From Burkholderiaceae bacterium (GTDB lineage Bacteria > Pseudomonadota > Gammaproteobacteria > Burkholderiales > Burkholderiaceae), in NCBI GenBank assembly GCA_947452535.1, contig CANGCM010000004.1, forward strand, positions 1 through 64,000: a stretch of 64,000 nucleotides of DNA, in the 5' to 3' direction. This document shows, one piece after another, positions 23,969-32,587 of the stretch (positions are counted from its first letter, which is position 1; each line of letters starts with the position of its first letter). The position numbers were made by a program, and so were the translations under genes. The notes under the pieces are model-generated. The model had not been told where the DNA came from and did not search any database. It was given only the letters and a program-made list of their open reading frames with translations.

Positions 23969-24937
23969 ATGAAATTTTTTATCTATGTAGCTCTCTTTAG
24001 CACCTGGATTCTGGGCAGTCAGGCGACGGCTCAAGTAGCCGACGTTTACCCTTCTAAGCCAGTGAAAATTATTGTTCCCGTCTCTGCTGGAGGGAGTACA
24101 GATCGACTAGCAAGACTGTTAGCTGAGAAATTATCAGTTGCTTGGAAGCAGCCTGTCATTGTCGAAAATGTAACAGGCGCCGGCGGATCAATTGGTGCAA
24201 CACAGGCAGCCAAATCAAAACCAGATGGCTATACTTTATTGCTGCATAGTGATGCAGTGATCTTGAATCTTGCCTTACTATCAAAGCCCACTTATTCATT
24301 GACCGATTTAACTGGGGTGGTTAAGGTTGCCGCTAACCCGCAAATCTTAGTTGTACGCCCCAGCTTAGGTGTAAGCACACTCAAAGAGTATGCAGATTTG
24401 ATTAAAAGTAAGCCCGGCATTATTTCAGTAGGTTTACCAACCAATGGTGGTATCGGACATATTTCCCATGAAATGCTTAGTAGGGCTTTGAATCTGAATG
24501 TGAACTATATTCCCTACCCTGGTGGTGGACCGGCTGCACTTGCCGTTATGGGTGATCATGTAGACGCCACCATGATCACAACGGCGGCTGTAACGGAATT
24601 TATTAAAGCTAAGAAATTAATCCCCATCGCAGTGACTACTTCCTATCGCTCATCCGCACTGCCGGACGTGCCAACAATCGCAGAGGCGGGGATACCTGGA
24701 TTTAACGTAGAAAGTTGGCAGGGGATTCTTGCTCCAGCAGGCACGTCAAAAGACATTGTTAAAAAAATTAACCGCGATACCCTGCTTGTTTTGGATAACC
24801 CAGATTTTAAAAAGCAGATAGAAGCGATGGGCTACGGAGTCTCATTAGGAAGTGCAGAGCAATTCAATGCTTCTCTAAATGATGAGCTCAAGCGTTATAC
24901 CCAGGTAATTAAAGAGGCTAAGATAAGTTTGAAGTAA
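23969..24937 (+). CDS. Bug/TctC-family solute-binding protein
   Basis: A 322-residue Bug receptor with signal peptide ending SQATAQV, binding loop KIIVPVSAGGSTDRLAR, and a variant mid motif NYIPYPGGGPAALA in place of PYKG. The lysine-to-proline change in the pocket loop is uncommon among the Bugs here. It ends the plus-strand run that begins at yeiH, 8 nt after the rhodanese gene. Two different Bugs in one operon suggest two related solutes or different affinities. The next gene is convergent with a 17-nt gap. Confidence 0.92.
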   Translation: MKFFIYVALFSTWILGSQATAQVADVYPSKPVKIIVPVSAGGSTDRLARLLAEKLSVAWKQPVIVENVTGAGGSIGATQAAKSKPDGYTLLLHSDAVILNLALLSKPTYSLTDLTGVVKVAANPQILVVRPSLGVSTLKEYADLIKSKPGIISVGLPTNGGIGHISHEMLSRALNLNVNYIPYPGGGPAALAVMGDHVDATMITTAAVTEFIKAKKLIPIAVTTSYRSSALPDVPTIAEAGIPGFNVESWQGILAPAGTSKDIVKKINRDTLLVLDNPDFKKQIEAMGYGVSLGSAEQFNASLNDELKRYTQVIKEAKISLK

Positions 24938-24954
24938 CTTAGCACTCCACTTTT

Positions 24955-25608
24955 TCAGCTTTTCTCAATTTCTCCTGCCTTCAAGCCCAATCGCTGAATA
25001 TCATCCATGCTAGGAATCCCTTTGGTGTATCGCTCACCTAGCCAAGCGTAATAATCGCCAAAGAGTCGAGCTATCGGAGAGTATTTTTCAGGAATGATTC
25101 TATTGGTTGCTGGGTCTATGATTTCATCTTTAATATAAATCGCCTTTATTTTGCCAAGCACCAAGGCTCTTCTTTCAGTTAGCTCAATGATCTGAAAAAG
25201 CTCGCATTCTAAGCTGGCAGGCGCCTCCGCTATTCTTTGAACGCTCACCGTTTTGCTATCTACAAGAGTAACTCCAGCGTAATCAATTTCACTCTCATCC
25301 GATGGAATTTCAGCAGAAGCAATATGCATTGCACCAATGATCGAGGCATCGACCATATTGATAACGAATTGCTTCACATCTTTGATGTTTTGAATCGTAT
25401 CCTTGGATTTCCCATTAGGTTTTACCCCAATACCTAGTATTGCAATCGCAGGATCCTCAGAAAAAACATTGAAAAAACTAAAAGGAGCTGCGTTACATAG
25501 ACCATTTCGATTTTTGGTGGTGACTAGTGCTACAGGCCTCGGTATAACAACGGCTGACAAAAACTTATAGCGATCCTGAGTACTTAAATCTTCTAACAAT
25601 AGCTCCAT
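24955..25608 (-). CDS. Flavin reductase-like (FMN-binding split-barrel) protein
   Basis: A 217-residue protein of the flavin reductase/DIM6/NTAB domain. Typical segments are FLSAVVIPRPVALVTTKNRNG, CNAAPFSFFNVFSEDPAIAILGIG and FVINMVDASI. These proteins bind FMN or flavin and often supply reduced flavin to two-component monooxygenases or act directly as reductases. I use ATG 25608, since AGGAG is eight bases upstream; the track TTG at 25614 is only two bases from it. The gene stands alone, divergent from a small cupin gene, so it may be the reductase partner of an oxygenase elsewhere. Confidence 0.85.
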   Translation of the reverse strand: MELLLEDLSTQDRYKFLSAVVIPRPVALVTTKNRNGLCNAAPFSFFNVFSEDPAIAILGIGVKPNGKSKDTIQNIKDVKQFVINMVDASIIGAMHIASAEIPSDESEIDYAGVTLVDSKTVSVQRIAEAPASLECELFQIIELTERRALVLGKIKAIYIKDEIIDPATNRIIPEKYSPIARLFGDYYAWLGERYTKGIPSMDDIQRLGLKAGEIEKS

Positions 25609-25783
25609 CTTCAAGGCTCCTTTTTAACAAAAATACGGCTTTTTTCGGGATAATGGTAGTGAGCTTATCACCATACTTGTCTATGCAAGCTTACAAAAAG
25701 AGATATATTATTTATAAAAATAAAAATATAGAAAAGTTATCAATGAAGATGTATCAATCAAAAATATCGGAGTGCAGATACTC

Positions 25784-26065
25784 ATGTATTCATTAGCAGA
25801 ATTTACGGAAAAAACGAGGGCCGATGGGTACGACAGTGTATCTATTCGGGAGTGGGGGGCGAACGCAATTAGTGAAACCCACACCCATGAGTTTGCTGTC
25901 CATGCTGTGATAGCAAAAGGTGAGATGTGGCTTACGCGCGGTAATGAGACCCAACATTTACAGGTGGGAGATACCTTTACGATGGACTCGGACACTCCTC
26001 ATGCCGAAAAATATGGCCCACAAGGAACTGTTTATTGGGCTGCTAGACGATTCCCAAAAATTTAA
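25784..26065 (+). CDS. Small cupin-domain protein
   Basis: A 93-residue single-domain cupin: ETHTHEFAVHAVIAKGEMWLTRG holds the first cupin motif (H-x-H ... E/V ... H) and GDTFTMDSDTPHAEKYG the second, so a metal site of three to four histidines is plausible. I use ATG 25784 rather than the track GTG 25772; GGAG lies 11 bases upstream of the ATG. It precedes an alpha/beta hydrolase gene, with a hairpin between them. Function unknown: small enzymatic cupin or a regulator's sensory domain. Confidence 0.8.
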   Translation: MYSLAEFTEKTRADGYDSVSIREWGANAISETHTHEFAVHAVIAKGEMWLTRGNETQHLQVGDTFTMDSDTPHAEKYGPQGTVYWAARRFPKI

Positions 26066-26078
26066 ATTCAATCTGTAG

Positions 26079-26097
26079 TCACTGTTTTCTACAGTGA
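26079..26097 (+). terminator. Hairpin between cupin and hydrolase genes
   Basis: TCACTGT-TTTCT-ACAGTGA is a perfect 7-bp stem 14 nt after the cupin stop. CTGTAG/CTACAG offers an overlapping alternative stem. There is no U-tract, so it may be an attenuator, operator or mRNA stabiliser. Confidence 0.35.
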
Positions 26098-26131
26098 TCC
26101 TCGCTTTAAACCTAGATAAAAGTAAATTATT

Positions 26132-27304
26132 ATGAAAATAGAAACGCCTGGAAAATATGAACCTTTTGGTTGGCATCATTGGCCCGATCATTTTTTTATG
26201 TCGTATCAATTTAGACGTACCTTAGGTGAGACCCAAGAGGGTGGCGGAGCAGTAAGCGAATGTTTTCAGGCCGCCAGCAGAATGATTCCGGGCGACTTAA
26301 ATAGTTGGCATGAAGAGTGGTTAAAAGTTGCCCATAGAAATGACGTTAAGGGAGATGAAGCTGAGAGGCAGGGCCATATTCAGACTGCTATGAATTGTTG
26401 GCTAAGAGCCACTGAATATTACAGATCAGCGGAGTTTTGGTTAGATGCAAATGACCCCAGGAGGCTTCCTACTTTTACCAAGTGTGAAAATGCTTCTCAT
26501 AAGTGGTTGAAATATTTACCTGGTGAGGTTGTCGAAATCCCCTACGAAGGAGGTAAGTCATTACCGGCATATTTTATTAAGTCTCCTGTAGGAGGACAGC
26601 AGCAGCCAGTATTGATTTCTTTTGGCGGGCTTGATTCATTCAAGGATGAGTTATGGTTTATGACGGGGCGGGGTGCGGTACAACGTGGCATTTCTGTTCT
26701 TTTAGTGGATGGCCCTGGTCAAGGGGGCGCATTAAGGCGTCACGGTATCGTATCTAGATACGACTATGAAGTTCCTGTTGGTAAATGTATTGATTGGTTA
26801 GAAAAGCGATCCGATATTGATCCTAAGCGGATTGCAGTCAGCGGCTCAAGCATGGGTGGTTACTACGCTGCTAGGGCTGGCTCAATGGAGCATCGCCTAG
26901 CTGCTTGTATATCTCACGGAGCTATTTGGGATATAGAAAAGAGATTTGCTGATCGCGGTGAAAATCATGCCCTTGCAGGACATATGAAATGGGTCATCGG
27001 TGCTAACGATATGGCTGAAGCGGTAGTGAAGGCAAAGCAATTTAAATTAGAGGGCGTATTAGATCACATGAGATGCCCCTATTTAGTCTTGCATGGCGGC
27101 CATGATGTGTTGGGCGTAGAGACTGTGCAACTCGTTCATGATTATGCTAAATCAAAGGGTATTAACGTGACCCTGCGCCTTACTTCTGCCGAGGAAACTG
27201 GTGCCGAGCATTGTCAGCATGACAATCCAACCTTGGGGCAGGAGATCATGATTGATTGGTTGGCTGATATATTTGGGATCGACCAGCGCAAGCTCTTTTT
27301 GTAA
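26132..27304 (+). CDS. Alpha/beta hydrolase, dihydroxypseudooxynicotine-hydrolase-like
   Basis: A 390-residue hydrolase with an N-terminal helical cap region and the triad Ser240 (SGSSMGGYY), Asp325 (HGGHDVLGV) and His360 (GAEHCQHDN). The G-A-E-H-C motif makes it the closest in this window to the hydrolase at 1313. The PPF-type VEIPYEGG strand and DGPGQGG oxyanion neighbourhood are also shared. No signal peptide. It is followed by a CocE-type hydrolase and a Bug gene; together they look like a cassette for an ester or amide substrate. Confidence 0.85.
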   Translation: MKIETPGKYEPFGWHHWPDHFFMSYQFRRTLGETQEGGGAVSECFQAASRMIPGDLNSWHEEWLKVAHRNDVKGDEAERQGHIQTAMNCWLRATEYYRSAEFWLDANDPRRLPTFTKCENASHKWLKYLPGEVVEIPYEGGKSLPAYFIKSPVGGQQQPVLISFGGLDSFKDELWFMTGRGAVQRGISVLLVDGPGQGGALRRHGIVSRYDYEVPVGKCIDWLEKRSDIDPKRIAVSGSSMGGYYAARAGSMEHRLAACISHGAIWDIEKRFADRGENHALAGHMKWVIGANDMAEAVVKAKQFKLEGVLDHMRCPYLVLHGGHDVLGVETVQLVHDYAKSKGINVTLRLTSAEETGAEHCQHDNPTLGQEIMIDWLADIFGIDQRKLFL

Positions 27305-27404
27305 GTTAAAGACCTAGGGTTAGCCTACAGGATTAGATGACTTTTTTAGTCTTAAAGAGAATAGAATATTTTTTTAGCAAAAAACAAAATAATAGGAGAC
27401 AGTT

Positions 27405-29150
27405 GTGGATGCCTTGAAATCAGAGATTAGAGATGGAATGCATATTGATTGGGATATGCCAATTAAGATGGACGATGGACTGATTTTACGTGCGGATATA
27501 TTTCGTCCGGTGCGCGCAGGTAAGTTCCCTGTAATTTTGTCATATGGTCCGTATGGAAAAGGACTAGCATTCCAAGAGGGTTATAAAACTGCGTGGGAAA
27601 TTATGGAACGCGAGAACCCTGATGTCATTAGAGGGTCAAGTAATAAGTACCAAAATTGGGAAGTGGTAGATCCTGAGAAATGGGTTCCTGACGATTACGT
27701 TTGCATTCGGATTGATTCGCGCGGTGCAGGTAGATCGCCTGGTTTCATGGATCACAATAATGCTCGTGAGACTAAAGACATTCACTTATGTATTGAATGG
27801 GCCGCCAAACAGAAATGGTCTAACGGTCGTGTTGGCATGAATGGTATCTCCTACTATGGAAGCAATCAATGGCGTGCAGCAGCCAGTAAGCCAAAGCATT
27901 TAAAGGCTATATGCGTTTGGGAAGGCTGGAATGACAATTACCGTGAATCTAGTCGACATGGCGGTATTGCTTGCTCATTCCGTAAGAATTGGCTGGAGAT
28001 GCAAATTAAAACGGTTCAGCATGGTGTAGGCGATAGAGGTAAAAGAAGTCCTATCACTGGTGAAACAGTGTGTGGACCTGAGACTTTATCTGAGGCTGAG
28101 CTGCGTAATAATGTGGATGATATTTGGAAGCGTGTTCTTGATAATGAGATGACTGGCGACTGGTATGAAGAGCGATCCGCTAAGTTAGATCGAGTGGATA
28201 TCCCGGTTCTGAGCGCTGCAAACTGGGGTGGTCAAGGCTTACATACTCGCGGTAATTTTGAAGGCTTTGTGCGTTCAAAATCTAAAAATAAGTGGCTAGA
28301 AGTACATGGCGGTTCACACTGGGCGCCTTTCTATACAGATTATGGTGTTGCTATCCAGAAGCGCTTCTTTGATTTCTACCTTAAGGGTAAGAAAAATGGC
28401 TGGAATAAGACACCAACCGTCTCTCTCTTAGTCAGAAGTCCTGGTGAAAAATTTACCCCACGCCCTGAGAATGAATGGCCATTAAAGAGGACGCAGTGGA
28501 CCTCGCTGTATCTAGATCCGACCCAGAAAACTTTTTCCCAGTTTCCCTTAAAGCAGGAAGCAAGCGTTCAGTACGACATGATGGGCAAAGGTGTGACTTT
28601 TGCTTTTCCCCCTCAGACTCAAGACGTAGAGTTAACTGGCCCTATGGCTCTCAAACTCTTTATTTCTTCGTCAACTAAGGATGCGGATATTTTTGCTGTT
28701 GTGCGAGTATTTGATCCTGCTGGCAAAGAGGTCTTATTCCATGGTGCGCTAGATCCAAAGACACCAATTGCACAAGGTTGGTTAAGAGCTTCCCACCGCA
28801 AGCTGGATAAAAAGAAAAGTTTGCCTTACCGTCCTTGGCATAGTCATGATGAGAAGCAGCCCCTCACTCCCGGTGCGATCTATGAGTTGGATGTTGAAAT
28901 TTGGCCAACTTGTATAGTGGTTCCCAAGGGTTACAGTATTGCTTTATCTATTCTTGGCCGTGACTATGAGCATGATGATGCTGCAGCAGTCTTGTCAAAT
29001 ATGAAGAATCCGATGAAAGGTTGTGGACCGTTTACACATGACGATGCGCAGGATCGTCCACCAGCTATTTTTGGTGGAAAGGTCACATTGCATACGGGGC
29101 CAAAGCATCAGGCAAGACTGTTAGTACCCGTGATTCCGAAGAAAAAATAA
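27405..29150 (+). CDS. CocE/NonD-family (X-Pro dipeptidyl-peptidase S15-like) hydrolase
   Basis: A 581-residue protein with an alpha/beta hydrolase core and a C-terminal jelly-roll domain (about residues 380-575), the layout of cocaine esterase and alpha-amino-acid ester hydrolases. The nucleophile is Ser149 in G-I-S-Y-Y-G and a histidine follows in VHGGSHWAPF. The usual catalytic Asp motif (GWYD-like) reads SAANWGGQG, so the acid may lie elsewhere or be lost. GTG is the start, with AGGAGA eight bases upstream. Lies 100 nt after the alpha/beta hydrolase and 24 nt before a Bug gene. It probably cleaves an acylated ester or amide in the same pathway. Confidence 0.88.
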   Translation: MDALKSEIRDGMHIDWDMPIKMDDGLILRADIFRPVRAGKFPVILSYGPYGKGLAFQEGYKTAWEIMERENPDVIRGSSNKYQNWEVVDPEKWVPDDYVCIRIDSRGAGRSPGFMDHNNARETKDIHLCIEWAAKQKWSNGRVGMNGISYYGSNQWRAAASKPKHLKAICVWEGWNDNYRESSRHGGIACSFRKNWLEMQIKTVQHGVGDRGKRSPITGETVCGPETLSEAELRNNVDDIWKRVLDNEMTGDWYEERSAKLDRVDIPVLSAANWGGQGLHTRGNFEGFVRSKSKNKWLEVHGGSHWAPFYTDYGVAIQKRFFDFYLKGKKNGWNKTPTVSLLVRSPGEKFTPRPENEWPLKRTQWTSLYLDPTQKTFSQFPLKQEASVQYDMMGKGVTFAFPPQTQDVELTGPMALKLFISSSTKDADIFAVVRVFDPAGKEVLFHGALDPKTPIAQGWLRASHRKLDKKKSLPYRPWHSHDEKQPLTPGAIYELDVEIWPTCIVVPKGYSIALSILGRDYEHDDAAAVLSNMKNPMKGCGPFTHDDAQDRPPAIFGGKVTLHTGPKHQARLLVPVIPKKK

Positions 29151-29174
29151 GTTTGTCAAAATGAAGGAGATCTT

Positions 29175-30161
29175 ATGAGTTATTTTTTAAATAAATACTT
29201 ATCGACTGCCGTTTTGGCCTTATTGCTTGGCCTCTTTAGTCAGTTGATAAGTGCTCAATCTGGAACATATCCCAATCGACCAATTAAAATTATTATTCCA
29301 TTTCCGCCTGGTAACACAACCGATATCATGACGCGTTTGATTGCCCCTAAGTTGCAGGAACGACTGGGGCAGGCAGTCATTGTGGATAATAAGGCCGGAG
29401 GATCTGGTGTAATTGGTATGGAATTTGTTGCTAAATCGAAGCCGGATGGTTACACCCTGGTTGCATCGCAGGGTGGCAATATGGTGGTACTTCCACACAC
29501 TAGTAAAAATATCGCTTACAGCCCTATTGCTGATTTCTCATCGATTGCCCTGTCTACCTATAACTATCAGGTGATTACAGCGGCCAACCAAGCTCCTTTT
29601 AAAACTTTTGCCCAAATGATTGATTGGGCCAAAGCCAATCCAGGGCAGCTGACAGTTGCCTCAAATGGTGAGGGTGGATTTCCACATCTTGTTTTTGAGC
29701 ATCTAGCAAAAACTGCGGGCATCACCTTTACGCATGTACCCTATAAAGGTAGCGCTCAGATTGTTACGGATATGATTGGTGGTCAGGTAATGACCTCGGT
29801 TGATGGGGTTAGCGGTCCTGCGCCGCATATTCGTTCTGGTGCGATACGTTTATTGGCGATTTCAAATAAGTCGAAAGTAACAGAGTGGCCAAATACACCC
29901 ACAGTATCTGAAACTATTCCCGGCTGGACCTCAAACGGCTGGTTTGCCTATTCTGGCCCTGCTGGTATGAATAAAGATATCGTGCGCAAGTTGAATATGG
30001 AAATTAATCGCGCCATGAACGCCCCTGAAGTGGTGGAGCAATTAAAGTCTTATGGATTAGAGGTGGTTTCAGAGTCTCCCGAGTATTTTGATCGGGTTCT
30101 CAAAGATGACTATGCTCGATATGGCAAGCTTGTTAAAGATATCGGTTATGTACCCCATTGA
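29175..30161 (+). CDS. Bug/TctC-family solute-binding protein (PPGNT subtype)
   Basis: A 328-residue receptor with signal peptide ending LISAQSG and binding loop KIIIPFPPGNTTDIMTR, where the usual G-G is G-N. THVPYKGSAQIVTD, SNGEGGFPHL and DGVSGPAPH are further features, and the C-terminus ends YGKLVKDIGYVPH. These details are shared with the Bug gene at 31557 but not with the other Bugs, so the two form one subfamily and likely bind similar ligands. It is the last gene before a shared terminator. Confidence 0.93.
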   Translation: MSYFLNKYLSTAVLALLLGLFSQLISAQSGTYPNRPIKIIIPFPPGNTTDIMTRLIAPKLQERLGQAVIVDNKAGGSGVIGMEFVAKSKPDGYTLVASQGGNMVVLPHTSKNIAYSPIADFSSIALSTYNYQVITAANQAPFKTFAQMIDWAKANPGQLTVASNGEGGFPHLVFEHLAKTAGITFTHVPYKGSAQIVTDMIGGQVMTSVDGVSGPAPHIRSGAIRLLAISNKSKVTEWPNTPTVSETIPGWTSNGWFAYSGPAGMNKDIVRKLNMEINRAMNAPEVVEQLKSYGLEVVSESPEYFDRVLKDDYARYGKLVKDIGYVPH

Positions 30162-30219
30162 GTGACTCTATACAAAGTATAGGATTGGGGAAATAAATCA
30201 TCCCTTAGTTGAAATAAAA

Positions 30220-30246
30220 AAACTAACCCGAAAGGTTAGTTTTTTT
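30220..30246. terminator. Bidirectional intrinsic terminator
   Basis: AAACTAACC-CGAAA-GGTTAGTTT is a perfect 9-bp stem with an A-tract on the left and T-tract on the right, so it ends transcription from both the plus-strand Bug gene and the minus-strand hydrolase gene that converge here. Confidence 0.9.
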
Positions 30247-30277
30247 ATGTTCGCTAATAATTGAAAAATGACTAATC

Positions 30278-31501
30278 TTACGGCTTTCTAGATTGTTCGA
30301 TCAGTCGGAGCTGCCAAGGAATAATTACTTTTGTAAAAATGACAGGATCGATCCATCCTGTTGCTTCACGACCAAGGTGACCTCCACGAGGATTGATCCA
30401 GGCATCCTTTGGGATATCCCCACTACGCAATAAAAGTTCTGCATCCTGAATAGGCGTTTGAGTATCTTTGGCGCCAGCAACTATCAGCATAGGGGCTGTC
30501 GGTTTATCTAATAGCCCCTGCTTTTTTAATGACATTTCAGGAACTAGGCGATATAGATCGGATACCGTCTTTGCTCCCTCATACACATATAAGGTTGCAG
30601 GGATGTAGTCAAATAAATATTCTTTATTTCCATTTACTTTTGAAGTAATGACTGCCTCAGAAAAAGTGACATCAACGGCAGGAGACTGGGCTACGACACC
30701 TAGTAGCCGACTCTTTTCAGTGATGGCCAGCTTGGCTGCCCAGTGAGCACCAAAGCTGACACCAAAAGCCAGAATGCGCTTGTTATCTACTTTAGGATGT
30801 TTGTAGAGATAGTCAATTGCAGTGGAGAACATGCGATCCGCTTTATTGTCTACCTTGATTGGGGCTTGTCCTGTACCTGGCCCATCAATTGCTAAAAATC
30901 CAACACCTTGATCTAGGATTTGCGTATAACTTTCAGCGACAGTTTCTTTTCGACTATCTAAGCCATTAATGGCAAGAATCATTGGTACCGGACCCTTTGC
31001 ATCTTTTGGAAACCGGAGATAACCAGTAATAAATTTACCTTCAAAAGGAATTTTTACTACTTCAGTTGGGATATCTTGTGTATTGAGATATTTGATATAT
31101 GCATTAATCGCATTATCGTAAGAGGCCCGCTTACCTGGAGAGTTAGGCACTGGAAATTGTCCGAAGTAATAGAGGCGCCATGCACGTTTGAATGCAGCTC
31201 CTGCCTCCACTTTGCTTTTAGCATTAGCCGCGGCAGCCATGTATTTGCTTGCTACTTTGTCAAAGCCCTGCGCCCAATCATCTGGTTCGCGAGTAGTGAT
31301 ATAGGAAAATGCCTCCTCAATGTCTTTTTGGTCTAGGCCGCCTAGAGGGTATGAGCCTCTTTTTACTCGCTCTATAGATTCTTGTTTGATTTCATCAATA
31401 CTGCGGTCAGTTACTTGCGCATAACTATTAGCGCCGCTTAAAAGTAGGGTGACACTAGTGGCAATCAGGAATACTTTTGAATAGATGCGCATGAGTTGCA
31501 T
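30278..31501 (-). CDS. Exported alpha/beta hydrolase (FrsA-like)
   Basis: A 407-residue hydrolase with a signal peptide (cut near GANSYAQV), so unlike its relatives it works in the periplasm. The triad is Ser249 (FGVSFGAHW), Asp346 (AGAKDTQTP) and His375 (PRGGHLGRE). IPFEGKFITGYLRFP and AIDGPGTGQAP are shared with the other pseudooxynicotine-hydrolase-like proteins here. AAGGAG seven bases upstream fixes the ATG. It is the last gene of the minus cassette hydrolase - Bug - exported hydrolase, 55 nt downstream of the Bug gene. It may release the Bug ligand outside the inner membrane. Confidence 0.85.
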   Translation of the reverse strand: MQLMRIYSKVFLIATSVTLLLSGANSYAQVTDRSIDEIKQESIERVKRGSYPLGGLDQKDIEEAFSYITTREPDDWAQGFDKVASKYMAAAANAKSKVEAGAAFKRAWRLYYFGQFPVPNSPGKRASYDNAINAYIKYLNTQDIPTEVVKIPFEGKFITGYLRFPKDAKGPVPMILAINGLDSRKETVAESYTQILDQGVGFLAIDGPGTGQAPIKVDNKADRMFSTAIDYLYKHPKVDNKRILAFGVSFGAHWAAKLAITEKSRLLGVVAQSPAVDVTFSEAVITSKVNGNKEYLFDYIPATLYVYEGAKTVSDLYRLVPEMSLKKQGLLDKPTAPMLIVAGAKDTQTPIQDAELLLRSGDIPKDAWINPRGGHLGREATGWIDPVIFTKVIIPWQLRLIEQSRKP

Positions 31502-31556
31502 GCTGTTCTCCTTAAATAATGATTTGTTTTGATATTAAAAAATAAGCGGCTGTATG

Positions 31557-32555
31557 TTACTGCGGAACAATGCCGATTGCTTTGACTAAGTCGCCATATC
31601 TCTTATGATCTTTTTTAATCAAGCTATCAAAATATTCTGCCGACTGCACAACTCCGAGTAAGCCGTAAGAGGCGAGTTTTTCTGAGGCGCCTGGAGACTG
31701 AATTGCTGTATTAATCGCTTGGTTCATCCGATTAACGATATCAACTGGCGTTTTAGCGGGAAAGACAAACCCAAACCAACCATTAACCACAAAACCGGGA
31801 ATCACTTCACTTAGGGTCGGAACACCAGGCCACTCTGCTGGGGGTGTGCCATTTGTGGTTGCCAGTAAACGTATATTTCCTCCTTTAACAAAGGGCGCGA
31901 ATCCAGAAATACCATCTACTGCCGCCATGATCTCGCCCGCACCTAAATCTGTTGCTAAGCTAGCTGTACCTTTGTATGGAATATGAGTGTAAGCAATTCC
32001 CAGCTGACGACTAAAGTCCTCAAACCATAAATGTGAAAAGCCTCCCTCACCAGTACTGCCAACAGTGAGTTTATTGGGGTTTGCTTTGGCCCAAGCAACC
32101 ATTTGCTGTAATGTTTTAAATGGGGCGTTATTGGAGCCCCCTAATGCGTTGTAATTCCAGGCGGACACTGTAACCGGAGCAAAGTCCGTAATAGTGTTGT
32201 AAGACAAGCCCTTGACTGTGTGTGGCTGAACAATCATGGGGCCGCCTTGAACTGCTCCCAGGGTATAGCCGTCGGGATTAGCGCGGGCAATTGCAGTCAT
32301 ACCAATACGCCCATACGCTCCACCAACATTCTCAATGATGACGGATTGATCTAGCACTTCGCTAACTTTGTTTTGCACTAGTCTTGCTAAGGTATCAATC
32401 GTATTCCCTGGTGGGAATGGAACAATAATTCGAATAGGCTTGACCTTGGGCCACGCGGTTTGTGAAAAGCCATATCGAGAGAGTGGCGCAAGCCCAGAAG
32501 CTAACGCCACCTTCAATATTGTGCGGCGATTAAAGATATTTCGATTACCCGTCAT
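31557..32555 (-). CDS. Bug/TctC-family solute-binding protein with Tat-like signal (PPGNT subtype)
   Basis: A 332-residue receptor. The N-terminus NRRTILKVALASGL resembles a twin-arginine (Tat) signal, whereas most Bugs here have plain Sec signals. The binding loop RIIVPFPPGNTIDTLAR and the ending YGDLVKAIGIVPQ match the Bug at 29175, with which it shares STGEGGFSHL and DGISGFAPF. It is in an operon between two alpha/beta hydrolases. Tat export would mean folding in the cytoplasm, possibly with a bound ligand or cofactor, but the signal assignment is by eye. Confidence 0.92.
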   Translation of the reverse strand: MTGNRNIFNRRTILKVALASGLAPLSRYGFSQTAWPKVKPIRIIVPFPPGNTIDTLARLVQNKVSEVLDQSVIIENVGGAYGRIGMTAIARANPDGYTLGAVQGGPMIVQPHTVKGLSYNTITDFAPVTVSAWNYNALGGSNNAPFKTLQQMVAWAKANPNKLTVGSTGEGGFSHLWFEDFSRQLGIAYTHIPYKGTASLATDLGAGEIMAAVDGISGFAPFVKGGNIRLLATTNGTPPAEWPGVPTLSEVIPGFVVNGWFGFVFPAKTPVDIVNRMNQAINTAIQSPGASEKLASYGLLGVVQSAEYFDSLIKKDHKRYGDLVKAIGIVPQ

Positions 32556-32587
32556 CAGGATGCTCCTTTATTGGCAATCAAAATATA

